Shown here in pieces: positions 36,512 through 48,500 of a DNA stretch of 64,000 nt. The position numbers and the translations under genes were made by a program. The stretch's first letter is position 1, and each line of letters opens with the position of its first letter. The notes under the pieces were generated by a model, which saw only the letters and a program-made list of their open reading frames with translations, was not told the DNA's origin and did not search any database. The DNA lies in the NCBI RefSeq assembly GCF_027579695.1, contig NC_083572.1, positions 12,410,915 to 12,474,914 of the forward strand, in the 5' to 3' direction. This DNA is from Neoarius graeffei (lineage: Eukaryota > Chordata > Actinopteri > Siluriformes > Ariidae).

Positions 36512-39500
36512 TTGATTGATAAGAGAACTAACGGTCTGACTGGTTGAAGATGCTGTAGTGGACTTGGAGGCCGGGTCCTGTGAGTGACACCTCTGATGTC
36601 ATGGAAACGGTGGTGGTAGAGGAGTGGAGGTACAGCCTCTCGGCATATGGCTGCAGAGCCCTCGTACCACACAGTCTGTACACACACCACACGAGTAATT
36701 CAAACCTGACCAAATTTCAGTGCATTTCTGTCTATGTGACATCATCAGAAACAATTTAGGAGACAATCACTATTAAATAAGACACGATTTAATGATCATG
36801 GCAACAGAGGAAAGAATGCAACAGGAAACAATGATCATATAAGGAAAGGACAGCTAGTACAATGATTATGATCAGCGCTGATTTTGTAACATTTGACACA
36901 CTGCACTGTATATGCCATTTCCTTATACGGGCTTTGCTTCCTATTCTAGTTGCTCCGTTGCCATGATCATTAATTAGTGTCACGTATTAACGGTTTCCAT
37001 ATAAGCAAATGATAGCCAGCAAGTCTGGTACATCAAAAGCGACAGAATCAGGTAAATCTGGCCACCTGGAAGCTAATCACCTAATTATTTTATTACAGTT
37101 GAACCATTTAATTGTTAACATTTCAGCTCATTTGTCTAATTAGTGATGTAATCATGTTTTTGCCACAGATGAACTTTTCTGAAAGTGGAAAATTCTTCCT
37201 CTCATTCAGAGATAGTACCTAGCCAAGAATTTATCATTAGGAATTTTCTGAATGTTGTGGTTGTGGTAATGTTTATAAATGGGGAAGCCATTTATGGTTG
37301 GAGGAACAGCTTTGAGACCAAAAGGTCACTGGTTCAATTCCCTGGACCAGCAGAAATGGCTGACTTGCCCTTGAGCAAGGCACCTAACCCCCAACTGCTC
37401 CCCAGGCTGATCTGGGTATGTTGTATGTTGCTCTGGATAAGAGTGTCTGCTAAATGCCATTAAAGTAATGTAATGTAAACGCTGCTACAACATTGCTGCA
37501 ACCTTTGTAGTTGTACGAGTGGTTATACCCATTTACGTACATTTTTTTTCTAATAGGGAACACTGGCTCTTATTAATTTACATTGCAAAGAAATGAGGGC
37601 AGATTTTAACAGAAGTAATGATGTAAGAATGAAGCTTTGTCTGATTTTCGATCATTGATTTTGATTATTTCATTGCAACTTTAGGTGGCATGGTGGTGCA
37701 GTGGTTCGCACTGTCACCTCACAGGAAGAAGGTTCTGGGTTTGAATCTTGTGGCCAACTGGGGACTTCGTGTGTGGAGTTTGCATGTTCTCCTGGTGCCT
37801 GTGTGGGTTTCCTCCAGGTGCTCTGGTTTCCTCCCACAGTCCAAAAACATGCAGATTAGGTCAACTGGCTACTCTTAATCACCCATATGTGTGAGTGTGA
37901 ATGACTGTCTTTCTGTCCTGTGCTAACCCTGCGATAGATTAGCGACCTGTCCAGGGTGAACCCCACCTCTTGACAAATGTCAACTGGTTTTGGTTCCAGC
38001 TTCCCTCATGACCCTGATGGATAAACTGTATAAATAATGTATTTACTGTATATATGTATGTATGTATGTATGGAACTGCAAATTTAATTGCAAGCACTTT
38101 CCAGTTTGTTGAAATTTACATTCAGGTTGACCAAACGTGAGTCAGAGCATACAAAATGAGATATGCCAATGATGAATTTGATATGGAAGTGTACTTTTGT
38201 ACTGCATTTGTTCAACCCATCAATACAAGAATGTATCAAATACATTCCTGATATTAAAGCTTCAAGTTCACCTGCGGTTCTGAATGAGCCACTGGCCTTG
38301 TGTGCAGTTCTGGTTATAACTGGCTCGACTCAGCTCATAGCCTTCAAACTCCAGGGTCAGTCCATACTCCGAAGATGGTATCTGCGCAAAAAAGAATTCA
38401 TTAAAATAATAAAAAAAGAGATTACAGTGTGATATTAAAGGAACGAATCCATCTATTAGTTTTATTAACCAATCATCAACAATGGCTGGTTCTGATATTC
38501 GATAGTGCAACAACGAAACTGAGCAATGCATTATATCCTATACACATACACAAACAAATAGACTTGTGATTTCTAATTTCTTGAAGTGTTTCAAGTCCAT
38601 AATGCCTACTGGAATCATGCTGTATTTACTTTTAAAGCATTTTCCCCCAACGTCCATTCACTTATTCGTCTATCCAGCCAAGGTTCCTGAAAACTAGGCT
38701 GCTAATCTCTATGAGACTCACAGTGAACTGCCAGGTACAGTTGGTATTAGGTGGATAGTAGCTGGGGTAGAACGGAGTCTGTAAGGTCCCCTGAACACCT
38801 GCCTTTCCCTCCAAGTTGATGTTGTAGGAGCAATCTGCAAGAGAAAGACACCACAGAATATATACACTCTAGTACCATGCCCTTTCAGCCAAGAATCTGA
38901 AGTAGTGTAAAGATGGATAACCCAATTCCAGAGGTGGACAGTAACGAAGTACATTTACTTGAGTACTGTACTTAAGTACACTTTTTGAGTATCTGTACTT
39001 TACTCGAGTATTTTTTTTGGAAACTTATGACTTTAACTTCACTACATTTGAAAGGCAAATATCGTACTTTTCACTCCACTACGAAGTGGCTTTGAAAGTG
39101 GATGTTTTTTCTTTTCTTTTCTAAAACGTGATTGGTTTTTTCGCAGGTGACACTGAGACAGCCGATCAGTAATCACTAGGGTCATGTCACATCTATAGAC
39201 TGTATAAAATCAAGTTCATTGATTTCTCCGCAGCATTATTTAACATGATCAATTGATGGCAGAATGGAAGGAGGCGGTTCTTCTGGAGAATGAATGCACT
39301 CATGGCTTTACCTAGAACCCATGTTTCAGTTTTCTGAAAGGATGAAAGATTCCTTTAGTTTTAAATGTTTGCTTTGTTTGCTGAAAATGAACCACATCAT
39401 AGCCTACAAAAACTCGCCGTCCAACCTGCAGAAGCATCTTGAGGTATATAAATGTTTTGTTCCAAGAGAAAGCTTGCAACGAAGTTGTCTGTGCTAGCAG

Positions 39501-42500
39501 ATAATGTGGCAATAGCTATGCAGTCTGATTAATCAAATGACTTTCTATGAATTTGCCTGCCAAGTTGCCGTAGCCTTGTCCACGGCTAACGTTAACACAT
39601 AGCTAGTTAACTTGGACGCTGTTAGTTAGCATGTAAAAACGGAGTTACGCTAACATAAATAACGTTAACTTATCTGAAGTCCTTTCAGAAATATGTTTTA
39701 GCATAATCTTGCCAAATAAACAGAATGCAGAAATCTTTCTTTTCTAGTAGCATTAGCTACCCAATATGATTTCACGTATGAAAAGAATTTGCTAGCATGT
39801 CAGGAGGAGCTTCACTGACTAGCTAGATTAAAGTTAAACCACCATATTCATTTTGTGAATTCACATTTCTGTCTTTGGTAATGGTGTTAGGTTTTGTAAG
39901 CGTTGTGGCAATAATACAACAATGCGTTGACAGAAAATGTACTTTTAATACTTAAGTATTTTTAAAAGCAAGTACTTCAGTACTTTAACTTGAGTAAAAA
40001 TTTGACTGGACAACTTTCACTTGTATCGAAGTAACATTTGACCAGTGGGATCTGTACTTTGACTTAAGTAATGAAGTTGGGTACTTTGTCCACCTCTGCC
40101 CAATTCCATCCAAAGATGGATGATATCTGATCAATGAAATGCTGCTTTCTCTGTTTACATAAAAGTAAGTAAATGACGTACTCCTGTTGGGCCAGGCCTG
40201 AGCAGAAAGAGAGAACGGATCTTTATAGTTGTACTGGCCCTGTTTCCACACCACCGTCATCCAATCAGCAGAGGATAAAACCTGCACTACCTGCTCATGT
40301 CTGCTACAGCCATATAGACTGAGAAAGAGAGGGTGGAGAGAGGAGAATAGTGGGAGAATTGAAGGAAGGAAGAGGAAAATGGAAGAAAAGGACACGAGAG
40401 AAATGTTAATCAACAGTTTTTCAGGAAAGGGTTGGGAGACAGGGGCTTATATAGAAAAGTAATATTTTAAAAAAGGAATAAAATGAATATTTGTATGTCA
40501 TATTAGCACAATGTTGTCTTAATCACAAATTAGTAGGTTAGTCAAGACATGTCTAGTTACTAAGCCTCAAATCACACTGAGCCATTAAATAAACCCTAAC
40601 AATCCTGCTCATTTGGTTTCTGGCGCTGTAAGGGTGCTTGTACAATTGGGTGCCATTTGTGTCCCATTAATATTACATTGACAAATATGAATGTGAGGTA
40701 AAGGCAAAATACATTTTAAACACAGGTACTTCAGTATGACCGATGTGAATATTTCATCTTATAATTTTTGCATATAGCTAAATTTGAATCCCTCAAACAT
40801 CTCATGCTGCATCTTCATGCTTCCTGTTCAACAGGTTGTGAAAAATGAACTGTACATTTCATTCCAACAACATTCAACCACACGCAACCCGATTCACTTG
40901 AACACATTCACCACTGGTGGTGTAGTGTTTAGCACTGTCGCCTCACAGCAAGGAGGTTCTGGGTTTGAACCCACCAGCCGATGGGGACCTTTCTGTGTGG
41001 AGTTTGCATGTTCTCCCCGTGTCTGCATGGGTTTGCTCTGGTTTCCCCCACAGTCCAAAGGTTAGGTTAATTGGTGGCTCGAAATTGACCATAGGTGTAA
41101 GTGTGAATGGTTGTTTGTCTCTATGTGTCAGCCCTGTGATGATCTGGGGACTTGTCCATGGTGTACCCCGCCTCTTGCCCATAGTTAGCTGAGATAGGCT
41201 CCAGTTTGCCCGTGACCCTGCACAGGATAAGCAATTACAGATTATGTATGGTTGGATGGGATATTCATCTCATTTCTCATCTCATTATCTCTAGCCGCTT
41301 TATCCTTCTACAGGGTCGCAGGCAAGCTGGAGCCTATCCCAGCTGACTACGGGCAAAAGGCGGGGTACACCCTGGACAAGTCGCCAGGTCATCACAGGGC
41401 TGACACATAGACACAGACAACCATTCACACTCACACCTACGGTCAATTAAGAGTCACCAGTTAACCTAACCTGCATGTCTTTGGACTGTGGGGGAAACCG
41501 GAGCACCTGGAGGAAACCCACGCGGACACGGGGAGAACATGCAAACTCCGCACAGAAAGGCCCTCGCCGGCCCCGGGGCTCGAACCCAGGACCTTCTTGC
41601 TGTGAGGCGACAGCGCTAACCACTACACCACCGTGCCGCCCGGATGGGATATTCACTACTGTAAAATACTTGGAATATTCCACAAGTCATATATTCAACC
41701 AGAAGTTGCATCATTCAAATGGTCTGTAGATCATGGGAAGAAGAAATGACAGGCGATGAGCTTATGCCATCATGTGTTATCCGTCCGTTGTCCGTCCGGC
41801 GTCGTCCACATTTCACGAATATCACTTCTTCTCTCTCAATTCTTCATCGATTTTTATTCTTTTTCACAGGAAGGTAGGTCTGCCTGGGGTACACATAGCT
41901 TCTACTCATCTCATTATCTCTAGCCGCTTTATCCTGTTCTACAGGGTCACAGGCAAGCTGGAGCCTATCCCAGCTGACTACGGGCGAAAGGCGGAGTACA
42001 CCCTGGACAAGTCGTCAGGTCATCACAGGGCTGACACATAGACACAGACAACCATTCACACTCGCATTCACACCTACGGTCAATTTAGAGTCACCAGTTA
42101 ACCTAACCTGCATGTCTTTGGACTGTGGGGGAAACCGGAGCACCCGGAGGAAACCCACACGGACACGGGGAGAACATGCAAACTCTGCACAGAAAGGCCC
42201 TCGCCGGCCACGGGGCTCGAACCCGGACCTTCTTGCTGTGAGGTGACAGCGCTAACCAGTACACCACCGTGCCGCCCAGCTTCTACCCAAATTTGCATAA
42301 TTGTAATTAATAATGAAGATATGGTATAATTAATCCCTAACCAGCAGTTTCCACACAAATTGCTTCTTCTCCCTCAATTCTTCACCGATTTTGATTCTTT
42401 CTGGCATGAAGGTAGGGGCACCTAGGGTGTATATAACTTCTACCCAGATTTGCTTAATGACAATTATTAATGAAGTTATGGACTTAATGAGCAGTTCAAC

Positions 42501-45500
42501 AAAAATCGCTTTTCTTGGTCAATTCCTCGTCATTTTGGATTCTTTCTAGCAAATAGGTAGGTATTTTTAGGGTGTATATAGCTTCTATATATAGCTTATA
42601 TAGTGCATATAGCTTGCAACATTTATTGCGCAAGGTGGCCCACTTTAGATCGTTCCTTCTGGACTAGACGGGGCTGGAGTGAACTATGCTGTCATTGACG
42701 GTCTTGTTATTATTATTATTATTATTATTATTACATTTTTAGGTGTGTATACTGTATGTATGATTGGATGCTAGTTAACAGGATTTTGTGTATTGGGCTG
42801 TTTCGCAATCAGGGTATACTTTTCGAGTCCACAATCATCCAAAAATCAAACCACAGATTTTTGTTTTTCTCTGCTGCCAAAAATGACCTTTTGGGATGGA
42901 AAAAAATTGCGCAGAATTTCAGAGCTACAGATCATATACAGAGCGTATTAGTTGTGGTGAGAAAACAGCAGATAGTCTATTTCTAAAATTGACCACCTTT
43001 CTTATAGTCCACAAGAGTAAGGTATAAAAAGTGAAAAACTGTTGAAATAGATGTGATTTTAAGTATAAATTTTCGAGTACTGTGCAGCAGTGTTTGTACG
43101 TGGTGGTAACTGGAATAACAACTGAAATGGTGACCAGAATCCTTGTGGTTTTCTGGAGAGGACACTTTTTGATGGACTCACATTTCAACCACATGTGAAG
43201 CTCTGCTGCAAATGTGTCTCGCATCGGTTTCAAGTCCTGTTTTTTTTTTTACTGTGCAAAACCAGAGTATTCTGCTTCAAAAGAGACAAATGTTTTCTTC
43301 AAAAATAATTTTGACAATAGTTTACAATAAAATATAACTTCCATTTAAATATCATTCGATTGTGAATGAAAGTACTGTATGGCCCTGGTCACACTATTGG
43401 TCCCACTCCAAAAAATGTCATGTCTAAGCTCCTATTAGGTCATGTTAGATATTTATCACCAAAATCACAACATGTCCGAATAGTGTTCAGATAGGACTAG
43501 CTTGGGTAGCATAATGATTTTTTTCTGATCTATTTCCAGGTGACCACAGTCACCCAAAGCCTCCCATTTGGCCATATGCTGTGTTGCATGCAGATATTAA
43601 GACCAGATAGAAACTGTTCATAGTTTTGCCTGTTTGGCATAGCCTCTAGATTTCTTGTTGGTTGGACTACTAACAGTTGATAGAGATGTTGTTGCCTGAG
43701 ATGTGATAACACATTTTTTTGAGCAATTAAATGAATGTTTTCATAGATTCCATGTTTCAAAATGAAATTAAAAACAGTTACAAGGGCTAAATGGTGGCAC
43801 CACAATTGTGGAATCACTCATATGACACCCTGTTAGCTATAGCAATGGATAAAAGGGCAGAGTTAAAGTGAGCAGTAATGAAGCTGGAATCATTTAATCG
43901 CTTAATTTGATATCACTCCAGCCAAGCATAAAGAGGTATGGCTCAAAGTTTGAAAGTGTAACTATACTTTAGAGGTGATTTGTATGATAATATAATTCCT
44001 ATTTTCATTTCAGAAATGGCTGTGAGACTCACGAGGTGATGAGTCTGGAGTCAGCAGGGGCAAGGGCGTCATAGATGGCCAGCCGGTCTCGGCATTCAGG
44101 TAGCAGCCACTCCACCCTCAGCTCCAACTGGAAGCCCTCAGGGGCTTTCAGGTGCCATAGACATGATGAGCGCTGGGTGTTTGGCCCCTTTAGAACAACA
44201 GGAACACTGGAAGACAACGTCTGGTACCGGTAGCAATCTGAGACACAGAAGAGACAGACTCTGTAATGTTCAAGTATGCATTTTGTCCATTTCATGCTGA
44301 TATATCTTGCTGAATTGAACTGAATGAGAATGAATCGTATCAAATTACTTGAATTGAGTTGAACTGAAACAGAGAGCTCGGTAGGAGAATAATTACAGAC
44401 GGTGTACAGAGGAGTAGAAACATATAAAAATAGAACATGGATGGAAGCTCGAGAGAATAGACACAGATGACAGAGACGCTCATGGAAACCAACTCCATGG
44501 CAGCATTACAGGCAGGTACAAAAACATGTGGCTGAAAAAAAAAAGCACAGATTGTGCAACTCTTGAGGCATTGCTCTTTGTTCATATTAGATCAGGCATG
44601 CATAAAACAGAATGGCAGAAAACAGAATTTAAAATGTCGTACCAAATGAGGCTTGCAAAAAATCTATAACTTTGGGCTGGGTTTCTGTGAAAGCAAAACA
44701 AATGAAAATGAACATAACACAATTTAAAAAAAAAACAACAACAACAACCAAAGACTGTGCTATGAGTTGCACTAAACTCTGAATCTGAATGATACTGTAA
44801 CTGTAAACAGAGCACTGCAATGGAATGTGTGGTGGAGTTCATAATATTTTAATGTGATTACCTGTTATAGAGAATGAAGACAGAAGAAACTGGTATCCCT
44901 CAAAGCTAACCGTATCCTCAACACCTGTCTCTTGAAAGCGCTGCATGGTTCCCAGTAAGCTCTCACTGACCTTCTGCACGGTGACCTTCCCAGCATGACT
45001 CTCAGGGAGGGACAGGATGAGCCAGAAGTGCGCCATTACACTGCCCTCGCTGTGGAAACAACATTTTCCAACTGTATCAATATCTTCATCAATGATCATG
45101 TGTTGAAAATGAATGAAATGTGTCAACCAATCTTACCTAAAAGCAAACACAGTGGTGGATTTGAAATAGCGAGCCACATGAGAGGACTTCACAAGCTTCT
45201 CTAGCTGCAAGAATTAATGATGTACATACAACACCATGTCATTTATAGCAATGACGTATTGGACTACTGCAAGAAAATAACAAGGCAAAGCACAGGTTTA
45301 TATTAATGTGCACATTCTATTAGGGGTATTGTTTTTATCGGAACAGCTCATTATCTCGGACTTGTTTGGTCTCCGCATAAACAATATGTTGATATGGTGA
45401 AGTTTTCCACGAGGAGACGTTTATTTAACATTTTTGGATGGAGTCTCCATAGTCTAGAGGAACGAACTTATTCTGTAGAGGTTCCACTAGATTAAATGTA

Positions 45501-48500
45501 ACAATAAATGGATAAAACATGTGACATTTTATTCACTATTAATACATTTCAAATTGTATTCATGGGCAAATTGCTGTGGTGTAAAGGAAATAAAACATTT
45601 CAAGATGTGCTGTTATTGGAAATCTAATCAATGTTGGGAAACATCACACCACCCCATATTAGATTATTTTCCCATAACAGCATGACCTGTCATGTTTTAT
45701 CCATTACTTCATTGGGAGGGACAATGGAAATTCAAACCAATTTCAAACCCAACCATGTGGAAGCTATGGCCTAATGTTTAGAGAAGCAGCTTTGGGATCA
45801 AAAGGTCACCAGTTTGATTTCCTGGACCATCAGGAATGGCTGAAGTGGCCTTGAGCAAGGCACAGAACCCCCAACTACTCCCCAGGCTGTTCTGGGTATG
45901 TTGTACGTTGTTCTAGATAAGAGCATCTGCTAAATGACATTGATGTGATGTAATGTAATCCTAGCCTTAGACACTCCACCAATGGGCTACAGAGCATCTT
46001 AAGTCTTTTGCACACTTTTCTGGCCACAATCTTTCGAATGTTGGATGGTGCAATCTGTTGGAATCTAAAAGAGAGTAAATGAAATACACTTTCTTCTCAC
46101 ACAGACAAACACACAAAACCCCCACTGATCCATGGTAACCCTAATTCCAATTTGAAACACATCCCTGTACTTGAAGATTGAAAGTAGAGAGGGAACTTGA
46201 TTGGGCCTATAAGATACCTAATGCCTGGTTGCATGAAATTACCCAATCACAGTCAATTTCAGACTTTTGCCAAGTACAACATTTGAAATATATAGCCCAT
46301 GTATGCAGAATGAGCAATGATGCCATCCAAAAAAAGATCCTATTCAACAAGCGATGCCAATGGCATAAATTCGAGGAGGTGTTTAAACTAGAAAAATGTC
46401 AGATCCTCAGAACTATGATGGAGAAACAGGACTTCCAGCAGCTGATGGAGTACAGTTTTCAATCTCCAAGGCAGTCACGCCCCAAGGCCGATCACGTGCC
46501 ACAAAGGAAAAAATGATGATGATAATGATCAGAGACAAAGATGACCAAAAACCCTTTGATCAGATCAAGGACTGAATGACTGAAGAACTGTTTTTTGCTG
46601 CAAAACCATGATCACCAACCCTGTTCCTGGAGATCTATCTTCGTTCTAGTATACAGGCTCACCACGAGCTGCCTAGCGGTTAGCGTGTTCACCTCTCAAA
46701 TGGGAGATCACGAGTTCTACTTGTGGTCGGGTCATACCAAAGACCATCATAAAAATGGTACCTACTGCCATCTGGCAAGGCATGCTGCAATACAGATGTG
46801 AGTGGGGAAGTCAAACTCTCGTGGTTAGCAGAGGACTAGCCCCCCCACTGTGAACCTAGCTGTATAGGTGAGAGGCCGAGGGCTATAGAAGCGGAGTTCA
46901 GTGCTGCCCAGTATGCCTTAAGGGCCTAGTTAGTACTGGGGTGGGAGACTGCCTGGGAAGAACAGATCCTGGCATGGGAGGAACTTTGACTTTTTGAGTA
47001 TACACAATCAGTTCTGATGGAAAAGGGTTGGACCTGAATCTTGTATTAATATACAGTAGATTTCCAGGAACAAGCTTGATTCCACTGTGAAAGTGAAACA
47101 GGTTCTGACCATGGCCTCCATGGTGCGCGCCTCCTCCCGGAATACTCGACTGGTGTGTGAAGACAGAGCGGTGGAGAAGTTCTTGCTCAGGATAGAGAAC
47201 TTGCCTATATACTGTTGCTCCACCCGCACCTCTAATGTCCAAACTCTGTACTCTAAACAGAGAGAGAGGGGAAAGGAGAAAAGAGGAGAGGAATGAACTT
47301 CTATAGAGTGAAATTACTAAATTTAATTAATATCACTGTTAAAATGTTAGTGTCAAACGTGCTATATTCCTTTTATTAGTTCACTGATATAGTGACTTAA
47401 TCTGATGCTATTTTTCATCCATTCCATTATTATTTTTTCTATTTTACCTAGAAAGTACCAGGCCAAGACTGAACCTCCAGCCAGGATCAGGAGGATGAAG
47501 ATGATGATCAGGGTTATAGTCCGCTGTGAGATCACTTTATATGTGAATGTTGGCATCAGGATAGTATCAGAACCTACCTGTAGATAGGGGAGTAATATAT
47601 TATAGCACAAGTATGGCCAGAGTTTTTCATAAAGTAATATAAAAAATAAAGAAAGGAGAATCAGGCTTTTGTACAGCTTCAAGTCAATAGCTATGTCTGA
47701 AACCATATGGCTATGCCTCAAAAATTTATGTCTGAGACCTCTGTTTTGGACATTTACCTCTATCCATGTGGATCCACCCATTAACGTGTTACAATACTGA
47801 AATGTTTCAGTCAAAAGTTGTATTTGTATGCTTTGGTTTTGTATGATATGATTTATACAGGGGTGGATCCAGGAAAATGGGGGGAGGGGGTCAACCCAGT
47901 AAGGCTGGGGGTCCGAGGACCGCCAGAGGCCCCTGGAAGCTCTGCAGTTTTTAAATGCCCAGAGATGCATTTTGAGCTATCAGAGACATGTTGTAGATGA
48001 AATCTGTTAAAGAAAATTACCATATCAAAAACTATGTTTTAAAACTTGGAACTTTCAAAACCGTTTTATTAGTCAGTGAAAATGATATTGTCAGAGTTGC
48101 AGGTACATGCGTAGAACATAATTACAACTGATATGTGGTCATATTTATGAAAGTTGCATTGTCATATAATGCATTACCACATGGCATGCTACAGTGTAGT
48201 ACACTGACCACAAAACACCTTATATCAATAAATTATTACTATTTTAGCAACTGCACTCTGAGCTCCTGCTCAGGACATTCAATGTACATAGTGAATATAC
48301 CCAGGGAAACTGAGGGAATGTAAGTGGCCACTTAGGACAGAGCTCAATACCGTGATAACTATAGACAAAGACTGCAAGAGTTGCATGTCTATAACACAAA
48401 GTCAGTAACTGCAATCTGAGCTTCTGAGTCTAATAGACTGAGATAATGATATAATGATTGTGTGAGTTGCATGTGAACAAGTCCTGTAAAAAGTCTTAGT

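Noticed and set aside
46918-46985. Functional 5S rRNA gene.
   Set aside because: Only the 3' half of 5S matches; the first half is absent and the segment belongs to a composite SINE.
47362-47970. A 202-codon minus-strand protein.
   Set aside because: Only 47448-47577 is exon (tmprss6 membrane helix); the rest is intron read through by chance.
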